From contig DASPZU010000093.1 of the NCBI GenBank assembly GCA_035636095.1, forward strand, positions 1 to 26,591: a stretch of 26,591 nucleotides of DNA. Direction: 5' to 3'. Every line of letters begins with the position of its first letter. Positions within the stretch are counted from its first letter, which is position 1. This stretch comes from Gp7-AA10 sp035636095 (GTDB lineage Bacteria; Acidobacteriota; Thermoanaerobaculia; Gp7-AA8). Below the pieces are notes generated by a model, which was given only the letters and a program-made list of their open reading frames with translations, had not been told where the DNA came from and did not search any database. Positions 8,146-14,870 of this stretch are shown here, piece by piece. Made by a program: the position numbers and the translations under genes.

Positions 8146-8433
8146 ATGCTGCGCGTCCCGATCCGTTCCCGGTTAGGCAACGCTATTCTCGGTGTCCTCG
8201 GTGCGCTCTATTTCGTTTCTGCGACTGCGACGTTGATCTACTACGTCGTGACGACATGGGAAGCGATGGGCGCAATCGACTATGCGCTGCAACTGGCGCT
8301 GTTAGGCGCGGCAATCGGGGGCCTCTTCTTCATGGCCGTGGCAGCACAAAATCTCGCGCTCATGCGGTCGCGCGCTGCTGCGAAATCTCACTCAGCTCCA
8401 GATCATCAAACAGTCGCTGCAAGCGGGTTGTAG
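8146..8433 (+). CDS. small two-helix membrane protein
   Basis: 95 residues with two hydrophobic segments, about 11-35 (AILGVLGALYFVSATATLIYYVV) and 45-72. The ATG is preceded by AGAGGGAGA, an acceptable Shine-Dalgarno at normal distance. No family is recognised. The C-terminal 24 residues lie over the end of the convergent transaminase gene (74-base overlap). That tail (KSHSAPDHQTVAASGL) looks like unconstrained sequence, so the functional part is probably residues 1-75. Confidence 0.6.
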   Translation: MLRVPIRSRLGNAILGVLGALYFVSATATLIYYVVTTWEAMGAIDYALQLALLGAAIGGLFFMAVAAQNLALMRSRAAAKSHSAPDHQTVAASGL

Positions 8434-9229
8434 TCTCGCCGCGCCGGCTATTGCCGATCACCCGCCCGTCGATCTCCGCGACCGGCATCACCCCCATGGT
8501 GGTGCTGGTGATGAAGGCCTCCTCGACGCCGAAGAGCTCCGTCTCGCGCAGGGGCCGCTCGTCGATGCGAATCTTCGAGGTCAGCGCGAGGCCGATGACG
8601 CGATCGCGAACGACGCCCGCCAGGATGTGCTCGTCCAGCGGATGCGTGACGACTCTTCCCTTGATCACCACGAAGAAACTCGAGCTGGCACCCTCCCGCA
8701 CCACGCCCTCATCGACCAGGAGCGCCTCGTCGGCCGATGCGCGCTGGGCCCGCTTTTTCGCCAGCGCATTGGGCAGGAGGTTGACCGACTTGACGTGACA
8801 TTGCGTCCAGCGCTGATCGGGGCCGGTGATCAGACGGATCCCGCGCTCCTTCTTGGCGTCATCGGGAAATCGGAATCGCCGCGAGTACGCGATGGCGGTC
8901 GGCTTCATGTCATCGGGATAGAAATGCGCGCGCTCGCCTTCGCCGCGCGAAACCTGGACGTAAACGATGCCGGCGTCGAAGGCTGTTCGGTCGAGAAGCT
9001 CGTCGATGGTCCGCGCGAACGACGATTCGCTCCACGGATTTCGAATGTCGATGTCACGCAGGCCGCGATCCATCCGACGAAAGTGATCGATGAGAAAGAT
9101 CGGCCGCTTGCGACCGAATTTGAAAACCTCGTAGACCCCATCGCCGAATTGAAACCCGCGGTCTTCGACGCCTAACACGCGCTCGTCGGTCGTGGTCCAG
9201 CGTCCGTTGATGAATAAAGCATCAGTCAT
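8360..9229 (-). CDS. class IV aminotransferase, D-amino-acid transaminase type
   Basis: 289 residues, PLP fold type IV. An N-terminal block ends RGFQFGDGVYEVFK. The Schiff-base lysine is Lys147 in CHVKSVNLLPNALAKKRA, the form of this motif typical of D-alanine/D-amino-acid transaminases rather than branched-chain enzymes. Glu179 in VVREGASSSFF matches the residue contacting the PLP pyridine nitrogen. The usual end ETELFGVEEAFITSTTMGVMPV is present. It likely interconverts D-alanine and 2-oxoglutarate with pyruvate and D-glutamate for peptidoglycan or D-amino-acid use. A branched-chain or 4-amino-4-deoxychorismate activity is less likely but cannot be excluded by reading alone. It is last in a minus-strand set after the phosphatase genes, but a heptamer hairpin separates it from them. 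Confidence 0.82.
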   Translation of the reverse strand: MTDALFINGRWTTTDERVLGVEDRGFQFGDGVYEVFKFGRKRPIFLIDHFRRMDRGLRDIDIRNPWSESSFARTIDELLDRTAFDAGIVYVQVSRGEGERAHFYPDDMKPTAIAYSRRFRFPDDAKKERGIRLITGPDQRWTQCHVKSVNLLPNALAKKRAQRASADEALLVDEGVVREGASSSFFVVIKGRVVTHPLDEHILAGVVRDRVIGLALTSKIRIDERPLRETELFGVEEAFITSTTMGVMPVAEIDGRVIGNSRRGETTTRLQRLFDDLELSEISQQRATA

Positions 9230-9244
9230 GAGTGCTAAGAATGA

Positions 9245-9340
9245 AGTCCTGAGTCCTGAGTGCTGAGTCCTGAGTAGCGCTTCGCATGTCTGTCGACGTA
9301 GTCTAGAGCACTCAGGACTCAGGACTCAGCACTCAGGACT
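9245..9340. repeat. inverted heptamer array, unit AGTCCTG
   Basis: The left arm (9245-9275) reads four tandem units AGTCCTG/AGTGCTG plus AGT. The right arm (9310-9340) is its inverse (CAGGACT units). Pairing is 29 of 31 around a 34-base loop. Each arm holds one AGTGCTG variant but in neighbouring registers, so slipping by one unit would also pair well. Weaker copies run left toward 9231. The right arm supplies the last two codons and the stop of the GAF-PP2C gene. Confidence 0.9.
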
Positions 9341-10529
9341 GCGTGGCCTTCACGATCACGATCGTTCGATCGTCCTCCCCCTTGCGTCCCCATCTTGCCA
9401 CGCGTGCCAGCACTTCGCGACCGACCTCCTCGGCTGATCGATTTCGAAGCTGTTTCACCACCCGCTGCAGACGATCGACGCCGAACTCGCGGTCGTGCCG
9501 ATCGTGTGCCTCCACCACTCCATCGGAGTAGAGACAGAGCAAATCGCCGGGATCGAGCTTCGCGAAACCGCGCGTGTACGTCGCGTCGGGGGTGGGGCCG
9601 AGGACCGGACCGCCATGGGCCAGCTGATCGAATCGATTGTTGCGCTTGAGCACAAAGGGGGGATTGTGCCCGGCATTCGAGTAAATGAGGATGCCGCCCG
9701 TTTCGAGCTCGCCGTAAAACAACGACACAAACTTCGTGGTCAGCCGGCTGCGATGAATGATGTGATTGAGCTTCTCGAGGGTGCGGATGATCTTGAAGTC
9801 GCGATCGGTCGCCATCCGCAGACCCATGTAGATGTCACGAACGACCAGCGCGGCCGGCAAGCCGTGCCCCGAACCGTCGGCGATGGCGATGCCGAGGATG
9901 TTGTCGGAGACCGGGATGAAATCGTAGAAGTCGCCGCTGACGATTTCGGCCGCCACGGTCTTTCCCCAGATGTCGAAGCCCTCGTACTGCGGAATTCGCT
10001 GCGGAAGAATCGATTTCTGGATCCGCTGCGCCTCGACGATCAGCGACTCGTAGCGTTCCGCGCGCAACCGCTGATTGATGGCATATCGCACCAGGTTGAG
10101 GGAGAAGAGAATGTCGTCGCGGCTCAGCTCCGGCGAGACGTCGAAGCCGAGGACGTGCTGGTTGTCATCGCCGGCGGCGATGGCCGCGAAACGTCGCGTG
10201 CCCAGACGCTCTTCGAGCTCGGGATCGACTCCGGGGTCATCGCGATCCATGACCACCACGCCGTTCTCGAGGGCCAGCTCGAGCGGCTTGTAGCCCTTGG
10301 GGACCGAAATCCCGAGGGCGCCGTCCTTCGACGCGCCGAAGCGCGCCACCAGCTCGTAGCTGTCCCCGCCGGTGTCTTCGTATATGCGCCCGCCCGTGAT
10401 GCCGAGCTCGTCGCGAAAATTTGTGGCAATCGTGTGCGCGATCTGCTCGATGGTCAGGCGCCGGTCATCGGCGCTCTCGATCTGCGCCAGCGTTTTCTCG
10501 ACTTTGCTGAGGAGAATCTTGTAGTCCAT
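9333..10529 (-). CDS. GAF domain-PP2C (SpoIIE/RsbU-type) serine phosphatase
   Basis: 398 residues. A GAF-like sensor occupies about 25-155, followed by a short coiled linker (RLRAERYESLIVEAQRIQKSIL). A SpoIIE/RsbU-type PP2C domain spans about 165-395: Asp200 in VSGDFYDF and Asp218 in ADGSGHGLPA are metal ligands, with later YSDGVVEA and EDDRTIVIV. This class dephosphorylates anti-sigma-factor antagonists in partner-switching systems. No STAS or HPT-kinase partner is in the window. The final codons CAG TCC TGA are part of a heptamer repeat arm. The ATG lacks a Shine-Dalgarno and follows a 23-base spacer after the phosphodiesterase-like gene, so co-transcription is likely. Confidence 0.9.
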   Translation of the reverse strand: MDYKILLSKVEKTLAQIESADDRRLTIEQIAHTIATNFRDELGITGGRIYEDTGGDSYELVARFGASKDGALGISVPKGYKPLELALENGVVVMDRDDPGVDPELEERLGTRRFAAIAAGDDNQHVLGFDVSPELSRDDILFSLNLVRYAINQRLRAERYESLIVEAQRIQKSILPQRIPQYEGFDIWGKTVAAEIVSGDFYDFIPVSDNILGIAIADGSGHGLPAALVVRDIYMGLRMATDRDFKIIRTLEKLNHIIHRSRLTTKFVSLFYGELETGGILIYSNAGHNPPFVLKRNNRFDQLAHGGPVLGPTPDATYTRGFAKLDPGDLLCLYSDGVVEAHDRHDREFGVDRLQRVVKQLRNRSAEEVGREVLARVARWGRKGEDDRTIVIVKATQS

Positions 10530-10532
10530 TAC

Positions 10533-10551
10533 GAAATTTCAAATTTCAAAT
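10533..10551. repeat. solo heptamer array, unit AAATTTC
   Basis: About two and a half tandem units (GAAATTTCAAATTTCAAAT) fill the spacer between two minus-strand genes. A short inverse match (CATTTGA) follows, overlapping the upstream gene's stop, giving only a small hairpin. It is the same heptamer as in the large array at 21429-21515. Confidence 0.8.
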
Positions 10552-10552
10552 C

Positions 10553-12664
10553 TCATTTGAGCTCAACCCCATCCACTTGATAAGGCGGTTTGACACCCAA
10601 CAGCCCCAACACGGTCGGATAAATGTCCGCGATGTACGGCGCCCGGTCGGTCGTGAGCTTGCGATTGTAGAAGAAGATCCCCCGAACGATCTCGGGATCG
10701 ACCGAGCAGTGATCGCCGCTCCAGACCTGCTTGTTCGGCTCGAGGAGGTCTTTCGGAATTCCGCCTAACGATGTCTGCCACGACACTCGGTAACCATCGT
10801 TGTTGGTGATGAAGAGGTCCGGAATCATGTTGGGATCAAATTGCCGGTAGGCCTCCTCGCGAGCGATGACGCGCCGCACCGGATGTTCCCCTGTTGCGGG
10901 ATCGACCATGGCCACCAGCTTCTGCTTCAGCTCCGCTTTCAAGGCATCGTATTCCGCACCCGGCTCGACGACTCCATGTGCTTCGCGACCCTTTAAGTTG
11001 ATGTAGAGCTCGCCCAGGCCCATGGCGTAGGCGCGGGTCTTCGACCAGTCGACGTTCTCCCAGAATTGTCCCTGATCGAAGAGCATCTCGACATTGCGCT
11101 TCTTCACCTCCACGCCGGTCTTGACGGCCAGGTAGCCATTCACCACCAGCCAGGTGTTGTAGTTGACCGACTTCCGAAACGATGCGAAGCCGTGATCGGA
11201 CAAAACGATGAGCGCAGCGTGATGGGCCTCGGCCGCGCGCATGGCATCACCGACGATGGCATCCATCAATTGATATGCGCGCAGCAGTGCATCGCCCCAC
11301 TTCGGAACGAGAGCGGGGTTGTACGCCGGATGTTGCGGATCGAGGATCCGCCAGAAAACGTGTCCGACCCGATCGGGAAACTCGAACTGGTGGACGAGCA
11401 AATCGTCGTCGCCGTTCAGAAAGGCGTCGAACATCTTGCGGTCCTGCGCCACCGTCCAGTTCATGTCGTCCCAAAACATCTCCTCGGTCGCGAAGCCTTC
11501 GGAGATTGCCCAGGTGTCGATCTGCCATCCCAGCGTCTTGTACGGACCGAACTCTTTGGCAAGCTGCGGGGCCCAGCCTGTCGGCGTCGAGATCTTGAAC
11601 CCGGGAGGCAGCTTGCGCGGATCGAAGTTGATCGGCGAGAGATACAACTTGATTTCCGGCTGCGACGCAAGAAGGTGAAAGCGGCTGATGCCGTGCAGCT
11701 TGATCAGCGGGTTAAAGGGAAAGATGAATTCGGTCCAGCCGCTCCACTCGCCCGGCCGCAGCGTGAGCTTCTGATCGCTGACCACGATTTCGATCGAATT
11801 GCGATCGTTCGCGACGGCGATGGTCATGGGGATGGAGATGTAGGGCGGCGTTCCGAATAGTTTGTTAGGCGGTCCCTGGATGCGCGCGTTGATGACGCCT
11901 TTGTTGTCCTCGAGCTGCACGACCTCGATCGAAAACTCGTTGGAGGAGCCGGCGCGATGAAAATCGAGCTCCGAGGTGAAATAGAACGGCTTGCCGACGC
12001 GGCCCGACATGTCGGGAACGCCCAGGCCCGAGAGCATCTCGCCGGACGGAAAATCGTGCGCCGGGAAAGTGACCGGAATGTGCACGACCCTCGCCTTTTT
12101 GCCGGCGCTGGCGGCCACTTCCCAGAACGGAACTCCCTGACGACGATTGACGACGCAAGGACGCGTCTCCGGAATGTATTTCTGGACCGCGAAGCCGGCT
12201 GCGTAACCGGCAGCAATTGCCACCACTGTCAGCACCAGCCGCACGCTCCGACGAACGAAGATTCCGAACACCGCAATGATGGTGGCGACAATTACAGCCG
12301 CTGCAATCCCGTTTTTCTTTCCGAAGAGAAAGGGCTCCTTCGTCTCGTCGAAGGCCGCGAAAAGCGGAAGGTAGGTCTTCGGATCGCGGCGCAGAAAGTC
12401 GAAGATGCCGGTGCGGCCGGGATCGATCCCCGTCGAAAATGTCGACCACGAGACGGGCGTTTGGGCCGGGAGGGTCGGGCGGAGGGGGCGGAAGGTTCCC
12501 ATCTCGCGCAGCCGGGCCAGGTTGGGCAGCTTCCCCTCGTTCATCCACCGCTCGGTGTACTTCGCATCGACGCCGTCGAAGCCGAGGACGATGACTTTTT
12601 GCTGCGAGGCGCGGGCCGCCGGCAGAAACAGCGCACACACCACGAGCAGCAGGAGGCGACGCAT
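10553..12664 (-). CDS. alkaline-phosphatase-superfamily phosphodiesterase/hydrolase, membrane-associated
   Basis: 703 residues from the ATG at 12664. A longer frame to 12907 overlaps the divergent gene and lacks a signal sequence. Signal peptide 1-19 (MRRLLLLVVCALFLPAARA). The two-metal site of the superfamily (type I phosphodiesterase/nucleotide pyrophosphatase branch) is complete: Asp30 (LGFDGVD), probable nucleophile Thr69 (PAQTPVSW), Asp431 and His435 (PDRVGH), Asp490-His491 (LSDHGF) and His652 (GDHCS). Two hydrophobic helices (119-137 and 141-160) and a long beta-rich segment (about 165-400) are inserted between the nucleophile and the remaining ligands. This points to a periplasmic or membrane-anchored phospho- or phosphonate-ester hydrolase; the substrate is unknown. 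Confidence 0.87.
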   Translation of the reverse strand: MRRLLLLVVCALFLPAARASQQKVIVLGFDGVDAKYTERWMNEGKLPNLARLREMGTFRPLRPTLPAQTPVSWSTFSTGIDPGRTGIFDFLRRDPKTYLPLFAAFDETKEPFLFGKKNGIAAAVIVATIIAVFGIFVRRSVRLVLTVVAIAAGYAAGFAVQKYIPETRPCVVNRRQGVPFWEVAASAGKKARVVHIPVTFPAHDFPSGEMLSGLGVPDMSGRVGKPFYFTSELDFHRAGSSNEFSIEVVQLEDNKGVINARIQGPPNKLFGTPPYISIPMTIAVANDRNSIEIVVSDQKLTLRPGEWSGWTEFIFPFNPLIKLHGISRFHLLASQPEIKLYLSPINFDPRKLPPGFKISTPTGWAPQLAKEFGPYKTLGWQIDTWAISEGFATEEMFWDDMNWTVAQDRKMFDAFLNGDDDLLVHQFEFPDRVGHVFWRILDPQHPAYNPALVPKWGDALLRAYQLMDAIVGDAMRAAEAHHAALIVLSDHGFASFRKSVNYNTWLVVNGYLAVKTGVEVKKRNVEMLFDQGQFWENVDWSKTRAYAMGLGELYINLKGREAHGVVEPGAEYDALKAELKQKLVAMVDPATGEHPVRRVIAREEAYRQFDPNMIPDLFITNNDGYRVSWQTSLGGIPKDLLEPNKQVWSGDHCSVDPEIVRGIFFYNRKLTTDRAPYIADIYPTVLGLLGVKPPYQVDGVELK

Positions 12665-12673
12665 CAGACCGGC

Positions 12674-12679
12674 ATCATA
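12674..12679 (-). promoter_or_regulatory. -10 hexamer TATGAT, probable near-leaderless promoter
   Basis: Read on the minus strand, TATGAT ends nine bases before the ATG at 12664. No Shine-Dalgarno follows. It overlaps a plus-strand -10-like CATACT (12676-12681), so the two divergent promoters may share the 37-base spacer back to back. Confidence 0.5.
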
Positions 12680-12701
12680 CTTGTAAACGTCGGAGGCCCG
12701 A

Positions 12702-14210
12702 ATGCGAAGTCGTGAACTGTTCGCGCTCATTCTGATTGCATTTCTCGCCGGGTGCGGAGGAGAGAAAAAGGGGGGCGGCGGAGCATCAAAAGACACGCTG
12801 GTGATCGCGCTCATGTCGTCGCCCACGAACCTCGATTCGCGCGTCGGTGCCGACAACGCGTCCGGGCGGATGTTCGATCTGATCCACAGCGGATTGATCA
12901 AGGTCACTCCGAACTTCGATTACGCACCCGACGTCGCGGAGAAGTGGGAAACGCCGGACGACAAGACCATCGTTTTTCACCTCAACGCCAACGCGAAGTT
13001 TCAGAACGGGCAGCCGGTCAAGGCCGCCGACGTCAAGTGGACCTACGACTCGATGATGGATCCGAATTTCGTGACGTCGAAGCGTTCGGGATACGCGGCC
13101 GTCGATCACATCGAGGCGCCCGACGACCACACCGTCATCTTCAAACTGAAGGAACCAAATCCCGGAATCTTCGACAACCTCACGGTGGGAATCCTGCCCA
13201 CCGGCGCCGACACCAACACCACCAAGACCAGGCCGGTCGGCGCCGGGCCGTACAAAGTCGTCGATTTCCGGGCCGACGATCGCATCGTGCTGGAAGCCTT
13301 CGATCAGTGGCACGGCGGCGCGCCGAAGATCAAGCACGTCGTGGTGAGGATCGTTCCCGATGCCACCACGCGCGTGCTGGAGATGCGGCGCGGCAGCATC
13401 AACTTCGAAGTCAACGAGATTCCGTTCGAGAACGTCGCGGAGTTCGACAAGAACCCTGATTTCAAGGTCGTGAAAAGTTCCGGGTCGGTCTATCAGTACA
13501 TCGCCATCAACGTGCGCGACCCGATCCTCTCGAAAGTCGCAGTGCGCCGCGCCATTCACCATGCCATCGATCGCGAGCGGATCATCCGCGACATCCAGCG
13601 CGGATACGCCGAGCCGACCGACACGATGTTCGCAAAAGGCCACTGGGTGCGCGTTGAAAATCTCCCTTCCTATCCGTACGACCCGAACAAGGCGAAGCAG
13701 CTGCTGGCGCAGGCTGGCTACCCGAACGGATTCACGTTCACATTCAAGACCTCGCAGGACGCCGAGGCCAACTCGCGCGCCCAGGTGATCCAGCAGATGC
13801 TCAAGCAGGTCGGCATCACCATGCAGATCCAGTCGAATGAGATGTCGACGTTTTTCGCGGACATCGGGAAAGGCAACTTTCAGATGTATTCGCTGAGCCG
13901 CAACGGCATTGCCGATCCCGATTTCTACTACGTGATTTTCTATTCGAAGAACACGCCGCCCGACGGACAGAATCGCGGCTACTACAACAATCCGAAAGTC
14001 GATCAATTGATTTTGCAGGGACGCTCGACATTCGATCGCGCCAAACGCAAACCCGTCTACGGCGAGATCCAGAAGAGCGTGCAGGACGATCTGCCCTACA
14101 TCTCGCTCTACATGCAGAGCAACGTGGCCGTCATGCGCAACAACATCGACGGCTACGTGCAGTACCCGGCTGGATTCTGGCTGTCAGTGCCGCAGATGTC
14201 GATGCGGTGA
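12702..14210 (+). CDS. ABC transporter substrate-binding lipoprotein, peptide/nickel family (SBP family 5)
   Basis: 502 residues. A lipoprotein signal ends FLAGC with Cys18 as the lipidation site. The SBP_bac_5 features follow: PDVAEKWETPDDKTIVFHL, the signature-like KFQNGQPVKAADVKWTYD, VGAGPYKVVDF, AVRRAIHHAIDRERI and a C-terminal lobe ending in a QKSVQDDLPYISLY-type segment. It binds oligopeptides or similar small molecules for import. A strong GGAGG lies five bases before the ATG (12692-12696), unlike the leaderless-looking neighbours. No permease or ATPase genes are next to it, so it would have to serve a transporter encoded elsewhere. Confidence 0.92.
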   Translation: MRSRELFALILIAFLAGCGGEKKGGGGASKDTLVIALMSSPTNLDSRVGADNASGRMFDLIHSGLIKVTPNFDYAPDVAEKWETPDDKTIVFHLNANAKFQNGQPVKAADVKWTYDSMMDPNFVTSKRSGYAAVDHIEAPDDHTVIFKLKEPNPGIFDNLTVGILPTGADTNTTKTRPVGAGPYKVVDFRADDRIVLEAFDQWHGGAPKIKHVVVRIVPDATTRVLEMRRGSINFEVNEIPFENVAEFDKNPDFKVVKSSGSVYQYIAINVRDPILSKVAVRRAIHHAIDRERIIRDIQRGYAEPTDTMFAKGHWVRVENLPSYPYDPNKAKQLLAQAGYPNGFTFTFKTSQDAEANSRAQVIQQMLKQVGITMQIQSNEMSTFFADIGKGNFQMYSLSRNGIADPDFYYVIFYSKNTPPDGQNRGYYNNPKVDQLILQGRSTFDRAKRKPVYGEIQKSVQDDLPYISLYMQSNVAVMRNNIDGYVQYPAGFWLSVPQMSMR

Positions 14211-14861
14211 CACCGCGGCCGCCTCCCGGAGCGCCGCGCGCGCCAGCAGGCGCGTTGAATCGAGCGTGGGCAGCGGCGAATTCGAGTCGTTCATGATCAG
14301 CGGGATCTCGGTGCAGCCGAGGACCACAGCGTCGCAGCCATCATCCTTCATTCGTCGAAAGACCCCTTGAAAGTACGCGATCGCCTCGGGCTTGAAGACG
14401 CCGTACGTCAACTCGGCAAAGATGATGCGATGGATCTCCTCGCGCTCAGCGGCATTCGGGCGCACGTATTCCGCAGGATAGACGTCGCCGTCCACGAGCC
14501 ATCGCGTTCCAGTCAGTCCAACGCGTCGAAAACCGCGCGCGGCAGCCTCGGCAGCGACAACTTTCGCGATGTGCAGCCACGGCAAGGGCGATCGCGGTTC
14601 GACGTACGCCATGGCCTGATGGATGGTGTTGTCAGGACAGATCAGAAAATCGGCACCCGCTTTGGCGAGCTTGTCCGCGGACGACAGCATCAGCTCGCCG
14701 ACTCCCTTCCAATCGCCGCGGTCGATGCACTTCACGTATTCCGCGAGCGGGTGCGTGTGCATCGAGACCTGGGGGTGGTGGTGTTCGGCGCACACCGTCC
14801 GATAACACAGCGCCGCCCCCTCGGCCGAGCACGCGACGATGCCGATGTGTGAGGTCACCAC
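14184..14861 (-). CDS. aspartate/glutamate racemase-family protein
   Basis: 225 residues of the Asp/Glu/hydantoin racemase superfamily. The N-terminus HIGIVACSAEGAALCYR is the first fold signature. The second catalytic region VLGCTEIPLIM keeps Cys183. At the first catalytic position, where the family usually has Cys-Asn-Thr, this protein reads CPDNTIH with Asp77 before Asn78-Thr79. Cys75 is two residues upstream. PLP-independent racemases of this group use two Cys or one Cys with another residue, so stereospecificity or reaction may differ. The start is one of two consecutive GTG codons (14861 or 14858); a TAGAAT box lies just upstream. It overlaps the convergent binding-protein gene by 27 bases and may also be read through from the hydrolase-Omp85 gene seven bases upstream. 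Confidence 0.85.
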   Translation of the reverse strand: MVTSHIGIVACSAEGAALCYRTVCAEHHHPQVSMHTHPLAEYVKCIDRGDWKGVGELMLSSADKLAKAGADFLICPDNTIHQAMAYVEPRSPLPWLHIAKVVAAEAAARGFRRVGLTGTRWLVDGDVYPAEYVRPNAAEREEIHRIIFAELTYGVFKPEAIAYFQGVFRRMKDDGCDAVVLGCTEIPLIMNDSNSPLPTLDSTRLLARAALREAAAVSPHRHLRH

Positions 14862-14864
14862 GTG

Positions 14865-14870
14865 ATTCTA
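14865..14870 (-). promoter_or_regulatory. -10-like TAGAAT before the racemase gene
   Basis: TAGAAT on the minus strand ends three bases before the first GTG and six before the second, which would make the second GTG the leaderless start. The box includes the stop codon of the upstream gene. Confidence 0.4.

Noticed and set aside
9245..9340. Arms considered as insertion-sequence terminal inverted repeats
   Set aside because: There is no transposase between the arms (34-base loop) and no target-site duplication. A non-autonomous element cannot be fully excluded.
9495..10580. 361-codon plus-strand frame over the GAF-PP2C gene
   Set aside because: The minus strand encodes clear PP2C motifs; the plus-strand translation has no domain.
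12786..14006. 406-codon open frame antisense to the ABC binding protein
   Set aside because: A shadow of GC-rich coding sequence; its translation is low in recognisable motifs and it lacks a sensible start region.
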